Shown in pieces: positions 23,884 through 33,175 of a DNA stretch of 64,000 bases (position 1 is the first letter of the stretch; each line of letters opens with the position of its first letter). Origin of the DNA: Actinomycetota bacterium (lineage in GTDB: Bacteria > Actinomycetota > Geothermincolia > Geothermincolales > RBG-13-55-18); the NCBI GenBank assembly GCA_013178005.1, contig JABLXL010000004.1, positions 62,001 to 126,000 of the forward strand. The letters run 5' to 3'. The notes beneath the pieces were generated by a model, which was not told where the DNA came from, searched no databases, and saw only the letters and a program-made list of their open reading frames with translations. The translations under genes and the position numbers were made by a program.

Positions 23884-26800
23884 GTCGCCTCCCACGCGGG
23901 AGGCGTGGATTGAAACTCTGTCCTCCCTCGTGTTTTTAAATCTTTGGTATGTCGCCTCCCACGCGGGAGGCGTGGATTGAAACGAGTTGAGCCCCTGGCA
24001 ACAGTTTGTCCTCGGGTGTCGCCTCCCACGCGGGAGGCGTGGATTGAAACAATCTCGGCATTTCTTCTTCCCCCTCTCCTCCGTCGCCTCCCACGCGGGA
24101 GGCGTGGATTGAAACCGTCTACTCGGTCGCCATGGACAATGGCGCGGCGTCGCCTCCCACGCGGGAGGCGTGGATTGAAACCGCTACTCCAAGTCGCCCT
24201 GCTTGGACGTGCGGGTCGCCTCCCACGCGGGAGGCGTGGATTGAAACTCCCAGCGATCCTCGAGGACGGCGAAACGGAAGGAGTCGCCTCCCACGCGGGA
24301 GGCGTGGATTGAAACCTCTATGAGAGGTTATTACCGGGGCTGAAGTCGGTCGCCTCCCACGCGGGAGGCGTGGATTGAAACTGGAGCGCCGGTCGGAAAC
24401 CCTCGCACGACCGGGGTCGCCTCCCACGCGGGAGGCGTGGATTGAAACCCCCACCACGAGGTGTCCGAGAACGGCCAGATAGGGTCGCCTCCCACGCGGG
24501 AGGCGTGGATTGAAACCTCAGAAGGTTTGAGTAAAAAAAAGGCCCCCCGAGGGTCGCCTCCCACGCGGGAGGCGTGGATTGAAACGTTATATTGCGCCCC
24601 TATCAGCTCCGCCTTCTCGTCGCCTCCCACGCGGGAGGCGTGGATTGAAACGTGTTCTACCAGGGCACGTTCACTATCAACTCGGTCGCCTCCCACGCGG
24701 GAGGCGTGGATTGAAACCTGCCAGGTCTGTGCTGATGAACAATACGAATGTCGCCTCCCACGCGGGAGGCGTGGATTGAAACCGAGAGAATGGTGCGTGA
24801 CCAGCGAAAACGCGAGGGTCGCCTCCCACGCGGGAGGCGTGGATTGAAACAGGTAACCGTCGGAATCGATGTAAGCGACCTCGCGTCGCCTCCCACGCGG
24901 GAGGCGTGGATTGAAACCCAGTATGCCGGTACGTTTGACCTGTTCGCCTCGTCGCCTCCCACGCGGGAGGCGTGGATTGAAACAGGGCGTGACAAGCGTT
25001 AGCAAACTGCTATAATCGTCGCCTCCCACGCGGGAGGCGTGGATTGAAACCTCGTGCGTCGGTGAGGTCCGCGCCGCTGAGGTCGTCGCCTCCCACGCGG
25101 GAGGCGTGGATTGAAACGTCTGCGCTCTTCTAATCGGCGCATGCCTCGTCCGCGTCGCCTCCCACGCGGGAGGCGTGGATTGAAACCCTTCGCGCCGGTG
25201 AGGCATGCGCCGCTGAGGCAGTCGCCTCCCACGCGGGAGGCGTGGATTGAAACCTATCCCGAGGTGTGGGCGGCCTACGGCCCGGCGCGTCGCCTCCCAC
25301 GCGGGAGGCGTGGATTGAAACCTCAGCAGAGGCTTAAACACCCGGGCGTTGAAGGTCGCCTCCCACGCGGGAGGCGTGGATTGAAACTTCTTTGAGGGAA
25401 TTCTGCCGATTAAAACGATCGTCGCCTCCCACGCGGGAGGCGTGGATTGAAACTTGCCGAGGTCGAAGACCTGAACGCCACCATCGAGTCGCCTCCCACG
25501 CGGGAGGCGTGGATTGAAACCACAGGAATATCCGATGCTGTCGGAGAGTTATAAGAGTCGCCTCCCACGCGGGAGGCGTGGATTGAAACCACAACGCCGA
25601 CCTCATCTGCGCGAAACTCGACGGTCGCCTCCCACGCGGGAGGCGTGGATTGAAACGATCCCTCACCCCCCTCCGCTCGTCGGTGACAGAGTCGCCTCCC
25701 ACGCGGGAGGCGTGGATTGAAACATTCTCTGCGGCACACCAACGCCAGCCTGCTCTGTCGCCTCCCACGCGGGAGGCGTGGATTGAAACGGAAATTTGAT
25801 CTCGAACATGGCATGGTTGCCCACGTCGCCTCCCACGCGGGAGGCGTGGATTGAAACCTTCTACGGGGCTTGAAGGGGGAGAAACGAAAACGTCGCCTCC
25901 CACGCGGGAGGCGTGGATTGAAACCCTCGACTTCGATCATCACGGCTTGATCACGCGTCGCCTCCCACGCGGGAGGCGTGGATTGAAACGTGCAACTCAT
26001 GCAGTTCGGCGTGGAGGAGATCGCGTCGCCTCCCACGCGGGAGGCGTGGATTGAAACCGCAGGAGCATCGTTTATCCAAAGACCGCATCGGTCGCCTCCC
26101 ACGCGGGAGGCGTGGATTGAAACTGACTGGCAATTATATGCAAGGGCTGAGGCAAAGTCGCCTCCCACGCGGGAGGCGTGGATTGAAACCCGAACTAAAA
26201 TTTACAAAAACATCTTCGACGAGTCGCCTCCCACGCGGGAGGCGTGGATTGAAACCAGTGACCGATAAGCTCCTCCGCAACGCGCCGCGTCGCCTCCCAC
26301 GCGGGAGGCGTGGATTGAAACTTAATAGCGAGGCCTTCAACGCCCTGGTGAAAACCGTCGCCTCCCACGCGGGAGGCGTGGATTGAAACACTTACGGCGG
26401 CAAACGTTACCAGAGGGGGGATAGTCGCCTCCCACGCGGGAGGCGTGGATTGAAACGAAATTACGCAGAGATAGCGGTCCTCGTCTTGCGGGTCGCCTCC
26501 CACGCGGGAGGCGTGGATTGAAACCCTCACATACCAAGGTCTGGGCCTCGTCGATCACCAGTCGCCTCCCACGCGGGAGGCGTGGATTGAAACGACTTCA
26601 CTGTTTCCGACAACACCACCCTGGTTCCCGTCGCCTCCCACGCGGGAGGCGTGGATTGAAACTCGTTAGCCTTACTCCATATAGCCGCGAGGAGTACGTC
26701 GCCTCCCACGCGGGAGGCGTGGATTGAAACCGCTACGGCCTGGAGGATGTCCGCTCCACCGTCTGTCGCCTCCCACGCGGGAGGCGTGGATTGAAACCAA

Positions 26801-28271
26801 CCACCGCATCGTGAAACGACTGGCTTCCGACGTCGCCTCCCACGCGGGAGGCGTGGATTGAAACCCGTATCTCCTGGTCCAGGTCAACCGCATTGGAGTC
26901 GCCTCCCACGCGGGAGGCGTGGATTGAAACACTTATCCTTATTTCTGTTTCATGGAAATCAAGTCGCCTCCCACGCGGGAGGCGTGGATTGAAACCAGAA
27001 ACATTTGATGTACGTCCGGTTGTACGGGAGTCGCCTCCCACGCGGGAGGCGTGGATTGAAACCCTGAAAGAGCTCGACTTGTCCTTAAAAGAAGCGTCGC
27101 CTCCCACGCGGGAGGCGTGGATTGAAACCGGTGCTGCCCCAGATCCTCAGTCTCGCCCAGCCCGTCGCCTCCCACGCGGGAGGCGTGGATTGAAACTCTC
27201 CCACATGGTCAGTTACCACTCCGCCGCTATGGTCGCCTCCCACGCGGGAGGCGTGGATTGAAACAAATCCACCGAGTCGTTATACATGATCAGCGTGGGC
27301 GTCGCCTCCCACGCGGGAGGCGTGGATTGAAACGCCCTCAAGTGGGGTGACTGGGATGTCCGGGGCAGTCGCCTCCCACGCGGGAGGCGTGGATTGAAAC
27401 ATTAAAGCATCTGACCAATTATTTAATACCTCGAAAGTCGCCTCCCACGCGGGAGGCGTGGATTGAAACCATAATCTCTTGATATATTTTGGTTACACAA
27501 TCGTCGCCTCCCACGCGGGAGGCGTGGATTGAAACATTCCATCCCTGTAGGTTTGCTTCCACTCCTTCCGTCGCCTCCCACGCGGGAGGCGTGGATTGAA
27601 ACATTTCCCAACCCAACACGAACACACATTGGGGGGGTCGCCTCCCACGCGGGAGGCGTGGATTGAAACAAATAACTATTATCGCTCTAAGCGAGAATCT
27701 TTAGTCGCCTCCCACGCGGGAGGCGTGGATTGAAACTCCTTTCTCTTGGGCGGGATTACTCCCGCTCCTGTCGCCTCCCACGCGGGAGGCGTGGATTGAA
27801 ACGCGCCAGCCCGAGCAATGTAGAGGGTGGGGGCGTGTCGCCTCCCACGCGGGAGGCGTGGATTGAAACTTGCGTGCGCCTCACAGTACTCCGAGCCCGG
27901 GCGGGTCGCCTCCCACGCGGGAGGCGTGGATTGAAACCAGTGACCGATAAGCTCCTCCGCAACGCGCCGCGTCGCCTCCCACGCGGGAGGCGTGGATTGA
28001 AACAGCATCTGGGTGCGATTTTCATTGAGCTGCGACCGTCGCCTCCCACGCGGGAGGCGTGGATTGAAACAGCATCTGGGTGCGATTTTCATTGAGCTGC
28101 GACCGTCGCCTCCCACGCGGGAGGCGTGGATTGAAACCAAGCCCTGCCGCTTGGATTGACCCCAAGAAAACGTCGCCTCCCACGCGGGAGGCGTGGATTG
28201 AAACAGGGCAACAATCAACGAGATTGGACTGTACGCCTGTCGCCTCCCACGCGGGAGGCGTGGATTGAAAC
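23884..28271 (+). CRISPR. Type I-C CRISPR array, 66 repeats and 65 spacers
   Basis: I counted 66 repeats of 33 bp, the first at 23884 and the last at 28239-28271, with spacers of 32-36 bp. All repeats look identical, including the last. The repeat begins GTCGCCTCCC, contains a perfect 8-bp palindrome (CGCCTCCC / GGGAGGCG around ACGC) and ends in ATTGAAAC. This gives the usual ATTGAAAC-type crRNA 5' tag. One spacer occurs twice far apart (26256-26288 and 27938-27970) and one twice in a row (28004-28037 and 28071-28104). Most spacers are GC-rich; several between 27400 and 27710 are AT-rich. Confidence 0.99.
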
Positions 28272-28317
28272 CCATGAACGAGAGCCGGTTACAAGTTGTA
28301 CGAATCTTCGCCCCGCC

Positions 28318-28345
28318 ACGTGGGGAGCGAATTCTCGCTCCCCAG
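28318..28345 (-). terminator. Hairpin after the beta-solenoid gene
   Basis: GGGGAGCGA / TCGCTCCCC with a 4-nt loop, just downstream of the stop. The same hairpin follows copy A near 13879. It lacks a T-tract. Confidence 0.55.
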
Positions 28346-28348
28346 GCC

Positions 28349-29194
28349 TCAAGGCAACTTCTCAACCCGGAAGGAGGTGCGCCAGGGCGGGGCGCCGTGG
28401 CGCATGTACACCACCCCGCTGCCGCGCAGGCCCAGGCTGCGCGCCTCGCGGTAGACGTAGATCACCGCCTCCCGGGCCCTGGCCCCGAGCTCCGCCCCCG
28501 CGTAATGCACGTGCATTTCCAGGTTATGGGAGTCCAGGCCCGCCAGCCGGCCCACCTTGCGTGCCTCCACCCTGCAGCGCTTCGACTTGAGCATGAGCCA
28601 GTCGCCGGCCTCGCGCGCCTTCAGGCGCAGCTCCTCGCCCTCCTCGCCCAGGCACTTGCCCGCCGTGCCCGCCTCGAGGACGCAGCGGACGGCGCGACGC
28701 AGGCAGTAGTCGCCCACCTCCTCGGCCTTGATATGCAGGTGCCTGGCCTTCAGGCCTGCGAAGTTGCCGATGCGTCCGGCGCGCAACAGGATGGGGCATT
28801 CCGGCGCGCCCTCCGCCTGCATGCCCACGTAGTCCAGGCCGTCGGGTATGAGCATCTCCCCGCCGCCCAGGCGCGCGTGGGCCTCCATGGCCAGGCTGGA
28901 AAGATATCCCACCGCCTCGCGTTGCCACTGCATGCGCAGACGCAGGTAATCCTCGGAGGCCTCGCGCATGAGGCGCTGGGCCAGCTCCACCAGCTCGCGG
29001 TCGTCGCGGCATGGCAAAGCCCTGCGCACCCTTGCCTTGCTCAGCTTGTCCCGCGAGCGCAGGTTCAGGAAGAAATCGTGCAGGGTGAACTCCAGGAACC
29101 GCCGGCGGCGAGCCTCCTCCTCGTGGCGGCTCGCCTCGAGGATCTCCTCCAGGGACTCGGAGTCTCCCTCGAAGACGGGCTTGGGGAACCTCAT
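28349..29194 (-). CDS. Beta-solenoid protein with seven 18-residue repeats, third gene of a MoxR-VWA operon
   Basis: A 281-residue protein; the ATG at 29194 follows GGGAGG. Residues 1-115 are charged and helical. From 134 to 259 there are seven consecutive 18-residue units without a gap. They follow the pattern x-hydrophobic-x-hydrophobic-x-A-x-x-A/V-G-x-x-L, for example HLHIKAEEVGDYCLRRAV and ELRLKAREAGDWLMLKSK. Such a period fits a left- or right-handed beta-helix. The last 22 residues form a distinct tail (VVYMRHGA...SFRVEKLP) that is also present in copies A and B. I know no family for it. Position after AAA+ and VWA genes suggests it is their substrate or partner. Confidence 0.8.
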   Translation of the reverse strand: MRFPKPVFEGDSESLEEILEASRHEEEARRRRFLEFTLHDFFLNLRSRDKLSKARVRRALPCRDDRELVELAQRLMREASEDYLRLRMQWQREAVGYLSSLAMEAHARLGGGEMLIPDGLDYVGMQAEGAPECPILLRAGRIGNFAGLKARHLHIKAEEVGDYCLRRAVRCVLEAGTAGKCLGEEGEELRLKAREAGDWLMLKSKRCRVEARKVGRLAGLDSHNLEMHVHYAGAELGARAREAVIYVYREARSLGLRGSGVVYMRHGAPPWRTSFRVEKLP

Positions 29195-29346
29195 GCCTTG
29201 ACGACCTCCCGTCGCTCGCTTACGGGACGGCGCGCCGCCCCGCGGTGCGGCCGCGCGATCACGCCACCCGCCACCTCCCGCCCCCCGGGAGAAAAACTCC
29301 CGCTGGAAATCATCGCCTCCCGGTACAAGGGCGACACTCCCGTCCC

Positions 29347-30936
29347 CTAGGCGTAGAGCTCCTGCGCCTTGCCGGCCACGATGCGCACCAGGTCCTCTCC
29401 CCGCGAGACGGGGAAGATGTCGTACCCCGCCTGGCGCAGTATCTCCGCCTTCTCGCTGTAGGCCTGGTCGATGAGGAACACCGAGCCGGAGTTCTCCGGG
29501 TGCGACTGCAGGGCTTCCCCCAGGTGGTGGGCGGCCTCCACCACGTTGGTTATCTCCGCGTCGGAGATGAGGCAGAAGTGCTTGGGGCGGTGGGTCTCCA
29601 GTCCCGCCAGGTGCCGGAACTCCTGCACCGGGAAGACGGTGCCCCCGCCGTAGTAGGTCACCAGGCCCTCCTCCACCCGGCGCACGTCCCAGACCGGCTC
29701 CACAATAAGCGAGCGCTGCTGGTCGGAATAGACCACCAGCCCCACCTTGGCCCCCAGGTTGCCCGCGCTGCGGGCCATCACGAACCCCGCCAGCACCGCG
29801 TTGGCCACCTCCGAGGTGGGGTTGGTCATGGATCCCGAGGCGTCGAGGATGATGATCACGTCCGGGGGGGTCTTGCGCCGCGTCACCACCTCCATGGGCG
29901 TTTTCTCCCACTGCTTGGTGGTGAGGGTGGGGATTGCCTTGCCGCAGGTGTAAAGGGTGTAGGGGAGGTCCAGGCGGTCGAAGGGGTCGGCCATGCCCCA
30001 GGCCAGGGGGGCATGGGGCACTTCCTCGCCCGCCTCGCTCCTCACGGGGCGGAAGCGCACCTCGTAGCGGCGGGAGAGGTCCCGGTAGTACCACACCAGG
30101 GCCTGGGTCTCGGTGCCCGCCCCGATGCCCCCCACCAGCTCCTTGAAGTCCTGCATCCCCATCTCCATGGCCAGAGACCGCAGGGCCTCCTCGGGGGAGC
30201 GGGAACGCATCTCGTCGATGCCGTGGTCCATGAGGCGGCTGTCGTCCATCTCCTGGGGGTCGTCGTAGTATCTATGCAGGCATCCCACCAGGAAGCGCAC
30301 CTTCTCCTCCCAGGCGGAGGCGGCGAAGGGGCGGTCCAGCAGGCGGGAGGCCAGACGGCGGGCGTCCTCGCGCATCTCGCGCGGCACCCTGCCGATAAGG
30401 GCGTTCTCGCATTCCCAGAGCTCCTCGAAGCAGCAGAGGAGGAACCTCCACATCTTGCTCTGCTTCCACCCCTTGGCCTTGTCCAGGGCGTGGTAGAGGG
30501 AGATCATCTGCTCGCGCATGCCGTGGCGCGCGGCGTAGGTGACGTCCACCATGTCGCAGAAGAGGCGCTGGATGGAGAGGGCCTCCTGGTAGGTGACGGC
30601 GCGCCCCCGGTCCTTGACCTCCTCCAGGGCCAGCTTGGCGGAGGCGGTAAGGCGCAGGGAGGTGCGCATATCGAAGGGGGCCAGGGCGTAATGCAGGAGT
30701 TGGTAAACCACCACCGCTTCCAGGTTCTGGATGCCGAGCTTCTCCATCACCTCGGGGACGTTGATATAGACGCGGTTCTCGGAAGGCTCCCAGATGCCGA
30801 ACTCCCCGTTGAGCCTTGCGGCATGGGGATGTCCCGCGGGGTTGAGCACGAACTCCGGCTCCATGATGCGGGGGTAGCCGCAGAAGGCCCGCGCCCTCTC
30901 CAGCACCTCGTCGAGATCGACTCCCTGGATGCGCAA
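29347..30936 (-). CDS. VWA-domain protein paired with a MoxR ATPase (DUF2201/CoxE-like)
   Basis: A 529-residue protein starting at a TTG after GAGGTGAGG. The C-terminal 180 residues are a von Willebrand factor A domain with an intact MIDAS motif DASGS at 365-369 and a further threonine/aspartate region (LISDAEIT). The N-terminal half resembles the DUF2201 domain of metallopeptidase-like VWA proteins (LLHYALAPFD near 82). In known pairs (RavA-ViaA, CbbQ-CbbO, NorQ-NorD, CoxD-CoxE) the VWA protein adapts the ATPase to a client to be remodelled or metallated. Eight bases separate it from the ATPase gene. Confidence 0.88.
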   Translation of the reverse strand: MRIQGVDLDEVLERARAFCGYPRIMEPEFVLNPAGHPHAARLNGEFGIWEPSENRVYINVPEVMEKLGIQNLEAVVVYQLLHYALAPFDMRTSLRLTASAKLALEEVKDRGRAVTYQEALSIQRLFCDMVDVTYAARHGMREQMISLYHALDKAKGWKQSKMWRFLLCCFEELWECENALIGRVPREMREDARRLASRLLDRPFAASAWEEKVRFLVGCLHRYYDDPQEMDDSRLMDHGIDEMRSRSPEEALRSLAMEMGMQDFKELVGGIGAGTETQALVWYYRDLSRRYEVRFRPVRSEAGEEVPHAPLAWGMADPFDRLDLPYTLYTCGKAIPTLTTKQWEKTPMEVVTRRKTPPDVIIILDASGSMTNPTSEVANAVLAGFVMARSAGNLGAKVGLVVYSDQQRSLIVEPVWDVRRVEEGLVTYYGGGTVFPVQEFRHLAGLETHRPKHFCLISDAEITNVVEAAHHLGEALQSHPENSGSVFLIDQAYSEKAEILRQAGYDIFPVSRGEDLVRIVAGKAQELYA

Positions 30937-30943
30937 GGCGACC

Positions 30944-32452
30944 TCACCTCGCCGTTTCCCGCACGATCTCGCGGTGCACCTGGCGCAGCATGGTGGCGAT
31001 GGGGTACTTGGCGGGGGAGTCGTAGCTCTTCAGGGACTCCAGGGCCTCCAGCACTAGCTCGGGGTTGACGGGCTGGTTCTTCACCGCCTGCTCGTAGAGC
31101 TGCAGCACCCCGTCCAGGGTCTTGATCATGCGCCGGCTTTTCAGGTAGTGGTTGCGCGAGGTTGCGAAGAGGTCCTTGACCAGGGCGATGCGGTCGTTCA
31201 TGAACTCCGGGCGCTCCGCCCAGGCGCGGTCGGTGGGGATGAGCTTGAACCACAACACGTAGGGCACCACCGCCTCCACCTCCTCCAGGCCCGCGCGGTC
31301 GCGGCCCCGGAACCAGGCCAGGGCCTTGGCGTAGCGCTCGATGGTTTTCCCCGCGCGCACGCTGACCTCGTTCTCCGTCTTGTAGCAGATGTTCTCGGTG
31401 TTGTGGTAATGGCAGCCGCCGAGGTGGCCTCCCCCCGCCATCCCCCCGTCGTCCACCTGGGCGCAGAGGATGGGGGGCTTGACGAACCACGCGAACCCCT
31501 TGTTCTTGCGCTCGATGTCCGGGGAGGCTAGGGCGCAGCCGTTGAGCTCGGAGATGAAGTTGTAGAGGATATAGAGGGCCTCGGGCTCCACCTCCACCTC
31601 GGATATCTGCCGCCGGATGGTCTCGAAGTCGGAGGAAGTGAGCTCCACCCCGATCTCCTTGCGCAGGTGGGCTACGTAGGCTTCCTCGTCCCCGGTGAGC
31701 TTGCGGTCTTCCCCGCCCTGGGCCATCTCTAAAAAGTAGGGGTTCAGGGTGGGGGCGAACACTCCCACGTCGATGCGGTCCAGAAACGGCGGGGTGAGGT
31801 CGGACGAGGCTACGTCGCGGAAGTTGGCGGTGAGGAAGGTCGCCCCCTCGGCGGCGTAGATCTTGGAATCCCCGTAAACGGAGAAACCGCGGTCCATCAT
31901 CTCCAAAAGGTTGTTGGTGCGCCCGGGGGTGAGGCGGTTCACCTCGTCCACCATGCGGAAGGGAGAGAGCATGAACTTGCGGGGAATGATGTCCTCCTCG
32001 CCGTCCCGCATGAGCTTGCCCAGGTGGGGGCGGCCGATCATCTTCTCCTCGGTGAGCTCGTGGTGGCCGTGGATGGTGGCCTCGTGGATGGCCTCCATGA
32101 CCTTGAAGTCGGAGCGCCCGTCCCCGAAGGTCTCCTCCAGGAGGGTGCCGTGGACGAAGGCGCCGACGAACTCCGCCGAGGTGGTCTTGCCCGAGCCGGG
32201 CGACCCGTAGAGGATCATGGTGCCGTTGCGCAGCACCGCGGTGAGGAGGGCCAGGAGCAGGGGGGAGTTGTAGCTCTCCTCCGCGAGCACGATGGTCTCG
32301 GTCTCGTTGAGGTTGAGCGGGATCTCCTTCTGCTCGCGGAAGCGGATGTCGTGGTTCAAGTTGATGTAGAGCCCGCTGTCCTCGATGGTCTCGTATATCC
32401 GCCGTAGTTTGTCGTTGAGTTCAGGCATCCCGCCCCCATCCTTTCTACGCAT
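30944..32452 (-). CDS. MoxR-type AAA+ ATPase
   Basis: About 502 residues. Walker A is GSPGSGKT (83-90); downstream the MoxR-type elements FMLSPFRMVDEVNRLTPG (Walker B) and GATFLTANFRD (sensor 1) are present. A long C-terminal extension of about 200 residues makes it larger than classical MoxR proteins. Two starts are possible: 32452 (AAGGA four bases upstream) and 32428 (MPELNDKL, AAAGGA ten bases upstream). First gene of the operon with the VWA and beta-solenoid genes. Inferred role: ATP-driven remodelling of a client. Confidence 0.9.
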   Translation of the reverse strand: MRRKDGGGMPELNDKLRRIYETIEDSGLYINLNHDIRFREQKEIPLNLNETETIVLAEESYNSPLLLALLTAVLRNGTMILYGSPGSGKTTSAEFVGAFVHGTLLEETFGDGRSDFKVMEAIHEATIHGHHELTEEKMIGRPHLGKLMRDGEEDIIPRKFMLSPFRMVDEVNRLTPGRTNNLLEMMDRGFSVYGDSKIYAAEGATFLTANFRDVASSDLTPPFLDRIDVGVFAPTLNPYFLEMAQGGEDRKLTGDEEAYVAHLRKEIGVELTSSDFETIRRQISEVEVEPEALYILYNFISELNGCALASPDIERKNKGFAWFVKPPILCAQVDDGGMAGGGHLGGCHYHNTENICYKTENEVSVRAGKTIERYAKALAWFRGRDRAGLEEVEAVVPYVLWFKLIPTDRAWAERPEFMNDRIALVKDLFATSRNHYLKSRRMIKTLDGVLQLYEQAVKNQPVNPELVLEALESLKSYDSPAKYPIATMLRQVHREIVRETAR

Positions 32453-32716
32453 TTTTTCCTTCAGCGCCCGGCGCCATCGATTGGTCGGGGCGCCTGGCGT
32501 CTTACGTCCTGTGCGATAGCCGGCGTCGCTGTTTTATCGCGCCGTTAGGCGTCTTGTGCCCTTGGCGAAAGCCGGCACCTCGCGTCCTCCGCGGCGTCCG
32601 GTGCCGTGCGTCCTTCGCGGCGACCGGCGAATGCTATAATTGATTCTACCTTATCCCGGCGCGGATAAGGCTAACGTCCGTCAATGGCGCAGGCTTCGGG
32701 GCAAAAGGAGGTATCC
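32453..32716. other. Intergenic region with degenerate GCGTC...CCGGCG repeats
   Basis: Four imperfect copies of a motif like GCGTCCT.CGCGGCG.CCGG lie between about 32490 and 32632, followed by a TATAAT (32635-32640) that probably serves the small gene to the right. Confidence 0.5.
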
Positions 32717-32902
32717 GTGGACAGCGGCAAGCTCAAGAAGATCGTCCAGCAGCTCGCGGTCATGCACGCGGTGGAATCGCTCATCGCCTACCGGGCGGCA
32801 AAGAAACGCGGGAAGAACCCCAAACTCTACATGGCCCTGACGGCCGTCTTCGGGGTCTTCGTGCTGGTGCCCCTCCTGCGCAAACCGAAGCTGGGGAAAT
32901 AA
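32717..32902 (+). CDS. Small membrane protein, unknown
   Basis: A 61-residue protein. The GTG start at 32717 follows AAGGAGGTATCC, a near-perfect Shine-Dalgarno, and is preferred to an upstream ATG without one. It has a basic amphipathic first half, one hydrophobic segment (MALTAVFGVFVLVPLL, about 39-54), and a basic end. No family recognised. A promoter-like TATAAT lies about 75 bp upstream. Confidence 0.65.
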   Translation: MDSGKLKKIVQQLAVMHAVESLIAYRAAKKRGKNPKLYMALTAVFGVFVLVPLLRKPKLGK

Positions 32903-33175
32903 AGCGGCAAATCGATGGCTGCCTCGTAAACAAGCCCAGTCTCGAGCCCGCGTGAGCCCAAGCCGGGAAGATAAGCCATTGCAGGCGCCCATCGTCTTGT
33001 CCCGCGTTAAGTGTGGCGGCGGCAGGGATGGAGTTGAAGTAGAAGGCTGCGTAACGCCAATAGCGCATAGCGTGGGGCGTTCGGCGGGGATGAAGCTGAT
33101 GCTGAACGCAGTCTAACTCGTCCCCCGCCAGGCCTGGATCGGTCGAACTGCCGCCGATCGCTGCGGGGGAGAGGC
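32903..33175. other. Gene-free gap
   Basis: No gene seen; convergent end region of the small membrane protein and the epimerase. Confidence 0.4.

Noticed and set aside
23944-28365. Many long open frames with repeating peptides such as RLPRGRRGLK, SPPTREAWIET or VSIHASRVGGD
   Set aside because: They are translations of the CRISPR repeats in six frames, with no start signals; not genes.
29245-31068. 607-residue frame on the plus strand
   Set aside because: Antisense shadow of the VWA and beta-solenoid genes in GC-rich DNA; no domain and no ribosome binding site.
32930-33120. Possible transposase fragment because of RYAAFYFNSIPAA on the minus strand
   Set aside because: Too short and without a recognisable catalytic motif or terminal repeats.
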